From positions 79,947,893 through 80,011,892 of the forward strand of contig CM045762.1 in NCBI GenBank assembly GCA_025200525.1: 64,000 bases of DNA, in the 5' to 3' direction. This stretch comes from Camellia lanceoleosa. Taxonomy: Eukaryota > Streptophyta > Magnoliopsida > Ericales > Theaceae. A program made the position numbers and the translations under genes. The notes beneath the pieces were generated by a model. That model searched no databases, was not told the origin of the DNA, and was given only the letters and a program-made list of their open reading frames with translations. How positions within the stretch are numbered: position 1 is the first letter of the stretch; each line of letters begins with the position of its first letter. This document shows, in pieces, positions 23,705 through 35,362 of the stretch.

Positions 23705-24385
23705 ATCGCCTGGAGTTGCCCCATCTGTGTTGGTTTTAAGGCTTTAGCTTCCGTCTCTTAATACTTAAATTTTAAGAAGTGTGGGTTTTGCTTTTCAATT
23801 TGATATCAAAGCTTATTTGGGCTTGTGACTGGTGTGCCGTTTGTCCGACTACTGTATGTTGTGGTCCAAGAGGGTGTGTTGGAATGTGTCCCACATTGTT
23901 TGGAGTTGCCCTATCTGTGCAGGTTATAAGGCTTCAGTTTCCCTCTCTTTAATACTTGGGTTTTAAGGAGAAGTGTGGGTTGGGCTTTTTAATTTAGTAT
24001 CAAAGCTTGGTTGGGTTTGCGACTTGTATGCCGTTTGTCCGACTATTGTAAGTTGTGGTCTATGAGGGTGTATTGGAATGTGTCTCACATTGTTTGGAGT
24101 TGCCCCATCTGTCTGGTTATAAGGCTCTAATTTCTCTCTCTTTAATACTTGGGTTTTAATAAGAAGTGTGGGTTGAATTTTTCAATTTAGTATTAGAGCC
24201 TTATAACCAGTCACATGTCCAGCCAAGCTCTGATATCAAATTGAAAAGTCTAGCCCACACTTCTTTTTAAAATTTAAATATTAAGGAGAGGGAAATTTCG
24301 TTCAAAAAAAAGGAGAGGAAAATTGGAGTCTTATAACCAGCATAGATGGCGCAACTCCAGGTGAAGTGAGACACATTCCAACATC
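23705..24385. mobile_element. Array of TRIM/SMART-like LTR units
   Basis: Three direct units contain 'ggagttgcccc/tatctgt', 'ataaggct', 'cttaatact', 'gaagtgtgggtt' and a primer-binding-like site (tatcaaagc, tattagagc). Units begin near 23705, 23877 (tgttggaatgtgtccc) and 24071 (tattggaatgtgtctc). A fourth, inverted copy runs from 24384 back to about 24195 with 'gatatcagagc'. TGTTGG...TTTTCA followed by a site like TGGTATCAGAGC (Met-tRNA) is the layout of a very short LTR element. The unit carries internal sequence ('ggtgtgccgtttgtccgact') between successive LTRs but no coding frame. Confidence 0.65.
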
Positions 24386-24571
24386 ACACAACTAAGATAA
24401 CCTAACTATTGAGGCTTGACCCTACAACAAATAACAGTAACATTAGCATAAAGAAGATAAGAGGCTGAGCATGGAGCCATCAATTTTTCCAATCTCAAAA
24501 TCCTTAAAGAAAACCACCTTGCCCCATTCTATCAATCATCTTTCTCAAAATCTCCAAAACCAAAATGCAAC

Positions 24572-24873
24572 AAAAAATTTCAACTAGAATTTGGAAGAGG
24601 AGGTTTTGGTTATGTTTTTGAAGGAACATTACTTGATTCCATTATCATAGTCACGGAGAAGTTGGAAAACATCAACCAAGGGAAGAAGTTCGAGCAAAAG
24701 TCAGCATGCTTGGTTCTAATCAACATGTTAATCTTGTTTAGCTTTGTGGGTTTTGCTTTGAAGGTAACATGACTCCTTGGATTCCTATCTTTTCCAAGAA
24801 AAGGGGTAAAAAAAGGTTAAGGACTAGAAAAAAAGGTACAAAGTTTTACTAGGGATAACCACAGGGTTGGCTT
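24572..24873 (+). pseudogene. S-receptor-like kinase pseudogene 1, 5' kinase part
   Basis: Reads like the glycine-rich-loop start of a receptor kinase domain (FGRGGFGYVFEGTLLDS), then a lysine region and a segment like 'HVNLV...LRGFC' in shifted frames. It is strongly similar to 33830-34170 of the second copy downstream. The extracellular part is absent. The sequence stops at 'ggttggctt', where a Ty1-copia element is inserted, and resumes at 29821. Frameshifts and stops make it non-functional. Confidence 0.75.
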
Positions 24874-24876
24874 TAT

Positions 24877-24995
24877 TGTTCATTAAGGATAGTTTAGTCC
24901 TTTAGATTGTTAGGGTTTTATTCTATTAGCTTATATAATTGTACTTAGTTGATTGATTAGGTATATACAAGATTTCTATTCATTCTCTTTTATCA
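24877..24995 (+). repeat. 5' LTR of the copia element
   Basis: Starts tgttcattaagg and ends ctcttttatca, directly followed by the PBS. It matches 29702-29820 with few differences. It may be slightly truncated at its left side: the 3' copy is preceded by about 20 bp (tgtgaatttgtagtttataa) lying between the purine tract and the matching sequence. Confidence 0.85.
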
Positions 24996-25007
24996 TGGTA
25001 TCAGAGC
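24996..25007 (+). promoter_or_regulatory. Primer binding site, Met-tRNA type
   Basis: TGGTATCAGAGC immediately follows the 5' LTR. It matches the known plant initiator-Met tRNA primer site used by copia elements. Confidence 0.9.
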
Positions 25008-25469
25008 AAAGTTGCGATCGAACCTAGGTTATTCTTGGCACCAGACGTTGCACATCACAGGTCTGCTTCTGTCTCTCTCTCGCATCACAGGGCTCTCTTT
25101 CACATCGCAGGCATCGTTTCTGTCCATCCCAGTGCATCGCAGGTTTGTCTCTAGACTTCTCTTGCATCATCGATCATTGACATCACTCTCTCTCTTCTTG
25201 CAAGTGGTTCGTGACTCCTCTCCCTCTTCAGCCTTCAGGGTGGTTTGATCATGTACTTGGGTTTACTTGGAATTTTGTGTTTGAAACCCTACGATTGTGT
25301 TGATAAACAGCGTCTCCAGACTTCCTCCTTCTTCTGGTACTGTTCACTTCATCTATCAATTTAAGTTGTTATTTATGAGCATTTGGTGAGATATAGAGAT
25401 TGTATTTAGAGGAAAATTTAAGGGCTATTTGTTGATACGTGTTGGAATAGTGAATTGAATTTTAGAAAT

Positions 25470-26450
25470 ATGGCTGATGATAAACTGCAAGCTATCACTA
25501 CTAAGTTAGATGGTACCAATTATTCTTATTGGTCTCATGTCATGAAGAATTTTATAATGGGTAAAGGCATGTGGAACTATGTTATTGGTGTAATTATTAG
25601 ACCTATGGAATCCAAAGAAACTGAGGCTGATGTTTCTAAATGGGATAAGGAAAATGCACAAATTCTTATTTGGTTTCATAATTCAATTCAAACTGCCATT
25701 GGCATGAATTTTTTCAAGTATTCTACTTTTAAACAAGTTTGGGGCTATTTCAAAATTATGTACCTTGAGTCTAACTTTGCAAAACAGTATGAACTGAAGA
25801 TGTCTATTCGTAGTGCTAGTCAAAAAGATAAATCCATTCAGGAGTTCTACAATGAGATGGCAACTTATTGGGATCAGCTTGCTTTAATGGAACCAGTAGA
25901 TTTGTAGTTACTTGACAGTTATACCAAGTATCGGGAGAAGCAATGTCTTGTTCAGTTTCTTATGGCCCTTCATGATTAATTTGAGCCACTTTGGGAGCTA
26001 TTCTTCATTGGTCCCCCTTACCTTCTGTTGATGGTGCTATCCGTGAGTTTATTGCGAAAGAAACTCGGTTTCAGGTGGCTCATGGTGTTCCTGCCTCCTA
26101 ATCAGTTTTTGTCACTTCTCCGCGCTTGCCTACCCCATCATCTCATTTATTTTAGGTTACTGGTAAGCCTAAGTCTTGGGTTTCCATGGATGAGTGCAGT
26201 TTCTGTTGTCAGCGAGGCCATTGGAAACATGCTTGTCCTAAACTTTTGCAGCCCAAGGGTCGTTTGTCTGGTCCACCATCTTCTAAGTCACCATTTTTGG
26301 GATCTTGCTCATCTACCGTCTTTTTTGCACCAGCTTCTGAGAATGGGCCATCTTCTAATATGCAGTCTATGTTTGAGCAGTTCAAGTCTTTCATGTTGGA
26401 TAATCCAAATCTTTTGCCCCAGGCCTCCGCTATGACTAACACTCAGTTAG
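25470..26450 (+). pseudogene. Copia gag (capsid and zinc knuckle)
   Basis: The ATG at 25470 starts a gag-like protein: 'KLDGTNYSYWSHVMKNF' near residues 10-25 and 'WDKENAQILIWFHNSI' are typical of copia Gag. The first frame stops at a TAG (25905-25907). After a frame change, a CCHC zinc knuckle with C-x2-C-x4-H-x4-C spacing (CSFCCQRGHWKHAC, about 26192-26233) is still readable. The 5' leader between PBS and ATG is about 460 bp. Broken by stops and a frameshift. Confidence 0.85.
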
Positions 26451-27800
26451 GTTTGTCTGGTTCATCTTCTTTTGGCAATATCTACACTTCGTGGATTTTA
26501 GATTCTGGTTGTTCACATCATATGACCCCTGTTGCATCTCTTCTTAGTAATTGTGTCTCTCTATCTTCTTCTATCACTATTGTTGCTGCTAATGGTTCTT
26601 CTATGCCTGTACACTCTATTGGTTCTATTTCCTCTTCCCATTTGTCTCTTTCTCCTGTATTTTATGTGTCTCATCTTTCACAGTCTTATTTCTATTAGTC
26701 AATTATCTAATTTCGGTTTTGATGTTGTTTTCTCTTCTTCTCATTGTGTTGTGCAGGATCGGGTATCTAAGAGGCAGATTGGGATCGGGCGTAGAGTTAG
26801 AGAACTGTATATCTTGGATAGCTTGCATGTTCCTTCAGAAGTGCCTTCTACTGCATTGTCTTCTTTTTGTTTAAATAATAAGTCTTCTTTATTTTATATT
26901 TGGCATTCTACGTTAGGTCATCTGTCGAGTGACAATTTGAGGATGTTAGTTCGGTCTGGACATTTAGGCAATTTTCCCATTGATAATATTTCAGAGTGTC
27001 GAGGTTGTAAATTGGCTAAAATGTCTGCTCTTCCTTTTAATAAAAGTAGTTCTATTTCTTTTTCTCCTTTTCATTTGGTTCATATTGATGTTTGGGGTCC
27101 TTCTTCTATAGTTACCAAGGGTGGTTCGCAATATTATGTGTCTGTTGTGGATGATTACAGTCGATTTACCTGGGTTTATTTGATGACTCGAAAATCTGAT
27201 TTTTACAAAATATATTCTAATTTTCACTCCATGATTCGCACTCAGTTTTCCATCACGATCAAAGTTCTTTGTTTTGATTTGGGAGGTGAGTATTACTTGT
27301 CTGAGTTTGAGGAGCTTTTAACAACTCATGGCACTATTCATCAATCTTCGTGTTCTGACATTCCTGTCCAAAATGGTCGAGCTGAGCGCAAACATCGCCA
27401 CCTCCTTGATACTGTTCGCTGTTTGTTGCTCTCGTCTTTTGTCCCTTCTGTTTTTTGGGGAGAAGCTGTGCTCATTGCTACATATCTTCTCAATCGAATG
27501 CTTACTCCTTTTCTCTCAAGCTCATCTCCGTATGAGTGTCTTTTTGGTGTTACTCCCAATTATTCTCTTCTTCGTATTTTCGGTTTTGCATGCTTTGTGC
27601 TCCTTCCTAAACGGGAGTGCTCTAAGCTTAGTTCTCGTTGTGTACTATGTGTCTTTTTAGGGTATAGCATTACTCAGAAAGGTTATCGGTGCTATGATCC
27701 TACCACCAAAAAGCTATATGTGTCTAGGCATGTCACATTTTTAGAAAAACTATCATACTACACTATACCTTCCACCCCTGTCCCTATTACCAATGATTAA
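26451..27800 (+). pseudogene. Copia protease and integrase region
   Basis: The protease active-site segment WILDSGCSHHMTP is near 26494. After a frame shift at about 26690 the integrase begins with the zinc-binding pattern (WHSTLGH ... CRGCKLAK), then the catalytic core: Asp in HIDVWG, Asp in the 'GGEYY' segment and Glu in NGRAERKHR. The middle motif reads FDLGGEY where most copia elements have SDNGGEY; the Asp is kept. The frame from about 26700 to 27800 is open, the best-preserved part of the element. Confidence 0.88.
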
Positions 27801-29600
27801 TTGGTTCACGTTGACCCATTTCCTCCTGATGTTTCTCCTGATGAGTTTGTTTCTAATCTTGAGGTCTCTACTTTGCCTCTTACTAGCACTTCTGCTATCT
27901 CGCCAGGCATTTCCTCTCCCGCTCCTGCTTCACGTGTTCCTCTTCTTGTTTATCAGCACCACAAAACACTTCTGAGCTTGCCTGTCTCTAGCTCTACTGC
28001 CCCTCTAGCTGTTTCTCTGGATCTCGCTTCTCTTGCACATCGCTTTCCAAAGCGAGATCGTCATCCTCCAAACTGGTATGGTTTTGGTAATACATGTTTT
28101 TCCCTTTCCTATCAGTCTTTTCTTTCTTGTCTTCATACTTATTTTGAGCCCAGGTCGTACAAGGAAACTTGTCATGATCCTAATTGGATTCCATGAATGA
28201 CGAGTTAATTGCTTTGGCTAACACTCAGACTTGGGATTTGGTTCCATTACCTGCTGATAGGAATATTGTAGGCTGTAAATGGGTCTATAAGGTCAAAACC
28301 CTTTCTGATGGTTCTTTGGAACGGTACAAAGCTCGTTTGGTTGCCTAGGGCTATTCTCAGGAGTATGGGATTGATTTTGATGAAACTTTTGCCCCCGTTG
28401 CCAAGATGTCTATTGTTTGCACTCTTATCTCTATTGCTGCTGCCCATCTTTGGCCTTTGTTTCAATTCGATGTCAAAAATGCTTTTTTGAATGGGCATCT
28501 TGCTGAAGAAGTGTATGTGCACCCTCCACCGCGTCTCTCTCACCCTCTTGGTGTTGTTTGTCATCTTCGCCGTGCTCTATATGGTCTCAAGCAGTTTCCT
28601 CGGGCTTGATATGAGCGCTTTCACTCTGTTGCATTTCAGCTTGGTTTTCACCCTAGTTATCATGATTGTGCTTTCTTTGTTGGATGCACTACTGTTGGCC
28701 TTGTTCTCATTCTCTTATATGTGGATGATATGATCATTACTGGTTCTGATTATAGTATTATTGAGGAGGTTAAGCATCAGTTGTTTCAGGAGTTCGAAAT
28801 GAAGGATTTGGGATCTCTTTGGTATTTTCTTGGTATTGAGGTTGCTACTTCTCCTATTGGGTATCTTCTCTCTCAGACTAAATATGCCTGTGATATTATT
28901 TCTCGTGCCAATCTCACTGATGACAAAATTGTTGACACTCCTCTTGAATTGCATGCTAAGTTTTTGGCTTCTGATGGTGTTCCTCTTGAGGATCCTACTG
29001 TGTATCGCGAGTTGGTTGGGTGCCTTATTTATCTCACTGTTATTTGTCTGGATATCTCCTATGCTGTGCACATTCTCAGTCAGTTGTTTCTGCTCTTCAT
29101 TCCACACATTGGGCTGCCTTACTCCGTACTCTGCGCTACCTTCGTGGTACTTTGTTGCAATGTTTGCTGTTATCTGCCTCTTCGGACTTGCCTCTTCGTG
29201 CTTATGCTAACGCTGATTGGGTAGGTAACATCTCTGATGGTAAGTCCACTTTTGATCTTTGTGTTTTCCTTGGCGATTCTCTCATATCCTGGAAGAGCAA
29301 GAAACAGTCTGTTGTTGCTCGTTCCACCGCTGAGGCTGGGTATCGTGCCATGGCTCATGCTACTTCCGAGATCATTTGGCTTTGGTGGCTTCTTTCTGAT
29401 ATGGGTCTCTCTTTTTGATCCGACTCCGTTGTATTGTGATAATCAGAGTGCTGTCTAGATTGCCCATAATTCAGTCTTCCATGAGCAGGCCAAGCATGTT
29501 GAAATAGATTGTCACTTTGTCAAACAGCATCTTCAAGTTGACACTATTACTCTCTCTTTTGTACTCTCCTCTCTTTAGTTGGCCGATTTTTTTACGAAGA
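27801..29600 (+). pseudogene. Copia reverse transcriptase and RNase H region
   Basis: RT motifs in order: CKWVYKVKTLSDG, KARLVA (then a TAG stop), 'GIDFDETFAPVAKM', 'FQFDVKNAFLNGHL', 'LRRALYGLKQ' (then a TGA stop) and the catalytic LYVDDMIITG near 28716-28745. RNase H follows with 'YANADWVG', 'KSTFDLCVFLGDSLISWKS' and 'STAEAGYRAMA'. Three frames are used. A linker rich in Ser/Pro/Leu separates it from integrase. Not functional. Confidence 0.88.
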
Positions 29601-29672
29601 CTCACACTATGGCTCGTTTTTGTTTTCTTCTTGGCAAATTTTCGATACTTTCTGCGCTCGCATCCTCAGTTT

Positions 29673-29683
29673 GAAGGGGGGTG
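29673..29683 (+). promoter_or_regulatory. Polypurine tract of the copia element
   Basis: The run gaaggggggtg lies just upstream of the 3' LTR, in the position used to prime plus-strand DNA synthesis. Confidence 0.75.
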
Positions 29684-29701
29684 TGAATTTGTAGTTTATA
29701 A

Positions 29702-29820
29702 TGTTCATTAAGGATAGTTTAGTCTTTTAGATTATTAGGGTTTTATTTTATTAGCTTATATAATTGTACTCAGTTGATTGTTTAAGTATATACAAGATTT
29801 CTATTCATTCTCTTTTATTA
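29702..29820 (+). repeat. 3' LTR of the copia element
   Basis: Same 119-bp sequence as 24877-24995 with a handful of substitutions. It ends ttttatta where the 5' copy ends ttttatca. Kinase pseudogene sequence resumes at the next base. Confidence 0.88.
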
Positions 29821-30427
29821 GGCTTAACTCCATAAAGAGTGCAGGGACTGTATCATACACCATGACCTTCAAACGTTCTATTAGATGTTGGAACTCTGCC
29901 CAAAAGTAATGGATTTTGATCTAGCAAGCTTGTTTGGCAAGAATTTAGCAGGGTTCTGACAACCATGAAAGGAACAATTGGATATCTAGCACCAGAGTGG
30001 ATATTAACGTTAGACATAACAAATAAAACTGATGTTTACCACTATGGAATGATGCTTTTTTGAATTGATATCGGGAAGAATAATATAACAACTAAAGCTG
30101 ATGTTTACAACTGTGGAATGATGCTTTTTTGAATTGATATCGGGAAGAATAAACACTGATCAATCCGAAGAGGGGAAATTTAAATTCTTCCCAATTTGGG
30201 CTGCAAATGCATCCATAGAAGGCGGTGATGTCCTTAGTCTATCAGACCATAAGTTGGAGAAAAATGTTGATGTTGAAGAGGTATGGAGAATTTGTAGAGT
30301 TTCTTGTTGGTGCATCCAAGATGAAAATCATAGGTCAACAATGGGTCCAGCAGTTCAGATCCTCGAAGGGGTTTCAGATGTGAAGCTGCCTCCAATTTCT
30401 CGTTTTCTCCCATCCCTTGATGACTAG
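29821..30427 (+). pseudogene. S-receptor-like kinase pseudogene 1, 3' kinase part
   Basis: This continues the kinase domain cut by the copia element: a decayed catalytic/DFG region, 'TMKGTIGYLAPEW', 'KTDVYHYGMMLF', 'FFPIWAAN' and a C-terminal part ending 'ISRFLPSLDD' before a TAG. About 65 bp around 'tatggaatgatgctttttt' is tandemly duplicated (30017-30085 and 30082-30150), which repeats the alpha-F helix segment and breaks the frame. Very close to the end of the second copy at 34712. Confidence 0.8.
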
Positions 30428-32324
30428 GAGCTTATAGTTTTTTTGAATTGTGTTGAGAATTCATAACCATGGGGTAATACTTGTTCAACTATTTACTCAC
30501 GCCAAGAGAACTATATTGTTTAAAGTTTAAAAAGAATAATACAAGGATGTGCTTGAGCACTTACCTATGCAATTAACTATATCTATTTAGTGTTTTTGTA
30601 TACTTAGTGTACAACTTTTAATAATTGTTATGCATTTGCAACTTGTATATTCAATGTTGTGTGATCCATGGAGATCATAGTTTCACTGTAATGTTGGTTT
30701 TCTTCTCTACATAGCTAGGTTTCTTTGGAATTTCAATTTTGGGATTGTAGATCTTCCACAACAAAGGTGTTTTGGTGATTGTGATTGGAGTTTAGTCTCT
30801 TTGATATGACAGTGACAGATTGTTCCCTTTGTAGATCTAGTGTTGCTTCCATGGAGGCTATAATTGAGGGCAAAGAGGTTTCCATGGGGATCTGTGATCC
30901 TCCAAATGGTTGAGGGCTTCATCCACACCTTTAGTTAATGAGTTAGTAGCTGCTTTGCCTTTAGTTAGTCGTGCGGTCGGCGATTGATTCTTTGCAAATG
31001 GCGAAAGCTAGGTCTCTGGTGCGATGGTTTTGGTCTTCATAGTTTGGTTGCACTGGTGTGTTTCCAAGGGAGGAGGAAAGATTGGTGAAAACAAGTAAGA
31101 GTTTGCTGATCAGTCCAGCAAGCTTTGATGCTACTGGTGTGATTAGTGTGGTTTCGCCTATCTCCCATGGGAGTCCATTTTTTTCAAACTAGGTGTATCT
31201 TCTCATCCTTCAGCAGTAGGTGTGCAATTCGGGTAAGTTTGGTCAGTTGAGGAGTTGCCTAGGTCCAGTCCAAGTTGCGCTAAGAGTTGTCCAAGGCCAA
31301 CCTTCTACTTGAACTTGTTTGTGCAAGCCTGGCTTGAGCACAGTAAATTCAACTTCAACTCGGGCTAGGTTCGAATTGTCTGATTTACCCACAAATCCGT
31401 ACTCTATTTATATATTTTGTTTATTTATTTATTTAGTTTCCTGCTAGGCTAATTAATTTGTTAAATATTAACCTTTTTTCTACTAAATTATTAATAACAT
31501 TAAAATAAATAATTTATATGATGAGAGAGAAAGACGAAGAGGAGAGAGATGAAAATTGAGAAACCCTTGTGCTGCTGGGGTGGCCTTTGCCATTTATGAG
31601 TGACAAGGGAAATGATAGGTTTTGTGGTGTGTTACTTGTGTATGTGATAAATATTGTAAATATGATCTAAATGTCTAGATTAATTTTTTCAAACTTTGGT
31701 TCCTTGCACCTTCACCAAAATTGTCCTTTCACTTTTAATTGTGCCATTAGAAAATTTTATGTATGACACATGTGCCAATTTCTGTTAGTCTTATTAATGC
31801 TAGATTGCCAAAAAATTAAGTTTATAATTTGATTTAAAAGTGTAAATATTTAATTGTGAATTCAAAGTCAAAGGTGCAAATTTCAAATTCAAGTGGGTCT
31901 ACAAACCCCACTTGGATGCGGCTCTGCAATTAAATTTTTTTTTGACTTCTCGTTGGAGTGACAAGCACGTGGATGACTGCATTTCATATTTCCAGTCTAT
32001 CAAATGTCGATTGACTAAATATCCCAAACATTGAAAAACCATGGCACATGTATTGAGATGTATATTTTTTCATCTTTTCCTGCTCTTGATGACAATGATA
32101 TGCTAAAAAATTGAAAAGAATACCAAAAAATATTAAAATAAAGTGTAATTAAATCCCCATAGAAGACAATCAGCCTTTAGTTTCTTTTATCATGACATGA
32201 TCCGTGCGCATTTTTTTAAATTTTGAGACCCATTCTTCTAAACATCCTAGTCATCCTCTTTTTCCTACTCCTTTCCCTTTTGTGCAGATATCATTTGGGT
32301 ATTATCAGACAATATTCGTACTTC
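30428..32324. other. Intergenic stretch between the two kinase pseudogenes
   Basis: No gene or element could be named. 30700-31200 has higher GC and looks like old coding or repeat sequence, but no motif was recognised in any frame. 31300-32200 is AT-rich. Confidence 0.35.
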
Positions 32325-34712
32325 ATGTTTTCTGTATTCTTCCTATGCTGCATCTTTTTCACCAACCATCTCTCCCATGGAGCTGACAGCATCTCTGCAG
32401 AGCAATCTCTCTTTGGGGACCATACCATTGTCTCTGCCAGTGGCAACTTTGAAATGGGTTTTTACAAACCAGGTAAGTCTTCCAACTATCACATATGCAT
32501 ATGGTACAAGAAAGTATCTACAGAAGCCATAGTGTGGATAGCAAATAGAGATATACCCATCTCTGATAAGTATTCCTCAGAACTGAAAATCTTAGATGGT
32601 AACTTAGTGCTTCTTATTCACCCAAAAAAAAAAAAAACTTAGTGCTTCTCAACTAGTCCCAAACCCCAATTTGGTCAACAAATCAGAACTCTACCACTTC
32701 AAATTCTGTGGTAGCAGTTCTTGGTGATAATGGTAATTTGATTTTGAGAGATGGGTCTAATTCAACACAACCAATTTGGCAAAGTTTTGATTACCTTGTT
32801 CACACTTGGTTGCCCGGTAGCAAGATTTCATATAACAAGCGAGCCAATACACACCAAAGTCTAACTTCATGGAAGAACTCTGAAGACCCTTCACGAGGAC
32901 TATTTTCTCATATTCTAGATGCAAATAAAAGCTATGTTTTGTTGTGGAATGGGTCTAAACAGTATTGGACTAGTGGTCCTTGGAATGGGGAGATTTTTAG
33001 CTTATTACCTACAACGAGACAAAATTACATGTTTAATATTAGCTTTGTTGACAATGAAAATGAGAGTTATTTGAAATATTCTCCCTACGATCCTTACATT
33101 ATATCTAGAGTTGTTATGGATGTTTCGGTGCAACTCAAGCAACTCACTTGGTTGGAGGGCAGCAAGGAGTGAAATTTGTTTTGGGCTCAGCTGACACAGC
33201 AATGCGATGTTTATGCTTTATGCGGGCCATTTGGAACTTGTAATCAGAATACACAACCCTTCTGTAATTGTTTGACTGGTTTCAATCCTAAGTCGGGCAA
33301 TGATTGGTATTTGGGTGATTACTCTAGTGGGTGTGTAAGGAGAACCAAGTTACAGTGTGGAAATGCCGGTGCTGCTAATAAAAAAAAAGATAGGTTTCAA
33401 GAGTATTCCAACATGGGATTGCCTGAACATCCTCAATCTGTGGCTTCTGGCAGTGCTACAGAATGTGAATCTTCTTGCTTGAAAAACTGCTCTTGCACTG
33501 CTTATGCTTATGACAGGAATGGATGTTCAATTTGGACCATGGACCTCGGTAACCTGCAACAACTTTTGGGAAATGACAGTAGTGGAAGCAGTCTTTATCT
33601 CAGACTTGCTGCTTCTGAGTTTTCAAAGATAATAATATTGGGATTATTGTTGGTGTTGTGGGTTCAGTAGTAGTTTTGGGCCTCGTTTATGTTATGTGGA
33701 AGCAACAAAGGAGGCTTATAGCAACCCCTTGTGTGCTTTGGCCAAACACTTGTTGGTTGAGCTTTCTAGGAAAAGATCGAATAGTTGCAGTTTATGGTTT
33801 ATTGGTTGCATTTAGATACAAAGATTTGCAAAAAGCAACCAAAAATTTCTCGGAGAAAATGGGGAGCGGAGGTTTTGGTTCTGTTTTCAAAGGGACATTG
33901 CCTGATTCCACTGTCAAAGCTGTGAAGAAGCTGGAAAGCATCAACCAAGGAGAAGCAATTCTGAGCAGAAGTCAACACACTTGGCACCATCCAACATATT
34001 AATCTTGTTCGGCTTCGTGGGTTCTGCTCTGAAGGTAATAAGAAGTTACTGGTGTATGATTACATGCAAAATGGCTCATTAGATTCCCATCTTTTCCATG
34101 GAAAGGAGTCGAAGGTACTGGACTGGAAGAAAAGGTACCAAATTGCACTAGGGACAGCCAGGGGGTTGGCTTATCTTCATGAAGAGTGTCGAGACTACAT
34201 TGTACACTGACATAAAGCCAAGAAACATTCTATTAGATGTTGAATTCTGCCCAAAGGTAGCAGATTTTGGTTTAGCAAAGCTTATTGGACGAGAACTCAG
34301 CCGGGTCCTGACTACCATGAGAGGGACAACGGGCTATCTTGCGCCTGAGTGGATAGGAGTAGCCATTACAGCCAAAGCTGATGTTTACAGCTATGGTATG
34401 ATGCTTTTTGAATTGATATCAGGAAGAAGAAACAGTGATCAATCCAAAGTCGGGATTGTTAAATTCTTCCCAATCTGGGCTGCAAGTGTAGTCATAGAAG
34501 GAGGTGATGTCTACTGCCTATTAGACCATATGTTGGAGAAACATGTTGATGTTGAAGAGACATGGAGAACTAGTAAAGTTGCTTGTTGGTGCATCCAAGA
34601 TGATGGGAATGATAGGCCATCAATGGGTCAGGTAGTTTAGATCCTTGAAGGGATTCTAGATGTGAACCCGCCTCCAATTCCTCGTTTTCTTCAAGCCCTT
34701 GTCAACCGCTAG
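32325..34712 (+). pseudogene. G-type lectin S-receptor-like Ser/Thr kinase, pseudogene 2
   Basis: A nearly full-length, intronless receptor kinase. The ATG at 32325 starts a signal peptide (MFSVFFLCCIFF). Then come a bulb-type lectin domain ('SGNFEMGFYKPG', 'YHICIWYKK'), an S-locus glycoprotein region ('LTSWKNSEDPSRG', 'SGPWNG'), a Cys-rich EGF-like part (CDVYALCGPFGTC), a PAN domain ('CLKNCSCTAYAY'), a hydrophobic membrane segment near 33630-33690 and a kinase domain (GSGGFGSVFKG; DIKPRNILLD; DFGLAKL; GYLAPEW). Breaks: an A-rich duplicated patch at 32622-32645, a TGA at 33170-33172, frameshifts near 33660, 33970 and 34190, and a TAG at 34638. Intact relatives are plasma-membrane receptors. 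This one cannot make a full protein. Confidence 0.88.
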
Positions 34713-35033
34713 AAGCGTACAGTTTTCTCATTTCTTCATTGAGTTCTCTCCAGTCGGAATTCACAATCATGGAGCAATCCTTGTGCATGTCTAGTTTCAA
34801 ATCAAACAATAAAACAAGTATGTCCTTGCGCACTTCTCTATCCTCTTTTAACTACTGTATATATATTCTGCTATTTTACAGAAGCCTTAGACCCATGGTG
34901 GTGTAAGGCTTCTTTTGTTAGTTTTTATGTATTGTTACTTATAATCATTGGCATTAGTGTTGTTTCATTGTTTTAGTCAATGTGTTTGGCATGGTTCTCC
35001 TTTAGGAAGTGTTTAATTTTTTCATGTAGGTAC
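34713..35033. other. 3' flank of kinase pseudogene 2
   Basis: Former 3' UTR and intergenic DNA; nothing else recognised. Confidence 0.4.
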
Positions 35034-35050
35034 TTTTCAAAATTGTAAAG

Positions 35051-35346
35051 TTTTTTTTTTTGTTTTTTTGGGGAGGAATGAAAAAAAGGATGCTTTGTGG
35101 GGCATTATAACATCCATGGGCTCCAGTCCTGGATAAACTAGTTTTAGTCAGATTTAACTCAATTCAAAGGAAGGGACACACCATTGGAGAATACAAATAG
35201 ACCTCACCCACTTATTGCATAGGAGATAAAGTGTCAATTGGAGTACATCGTGATGAGCCAAAGCAAATTGGCACCTTTGAGAATTGACCCATGCTAGCCT
35301 GGGTGGAGGGGAAATGCGTAATCCATTGTGTCACCACTCCTAGTGG
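35051..35346 (-). mobile_element. tRNA-derived SINE, minus strand, about 296 bp
   Basis: On the minus strand there is an A-box-like TGACACAATGG (35323-35333) and a B-box-like GGGTCAATTCT (35280-35290) at tRNA-like spacing, then a unique body and an A-rich 3' tail (35051-35070 on the plus strand is T-rich). Imperfect flanking repeats are present: ttttcaaaattgtaaag (35034-35050) and ttttcaaagttgttag (35347-35362). The diverged duplication suggests an older insertion. Confidence 0.6.
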
Positions 35347-35362
35347 TTTTCAAAGTTGTTAG

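Larger units (their letters stand above)
24877..29820 (+). mobile_element. Ty1-copia LTR retrotransposon, decayed
   Basis: It has two 119-bp direct LTRs, a Met-tRNA PBS, gag, protease, integrase, RT and RNase H in copia order, and a polypurine tract, all on the plus strand. It splits a kinase pseudogene between 24873 and 29821. The 5-mer GGCTT lies at 24869-24873 and again at 29821-29825, a probable target duplication, with three extra bases (TAT) on the left. LTR divergence (several substitutions in 119 bp) and stops in gag and RT show it is not recent and cannot move itself. Confidence 0.9.

Noticed and set aside
30707..30928. Minus-strand 73-codon frame between kinase pseudogenes
   Set aside because: No motif recognised and no supporting context; could be chance.
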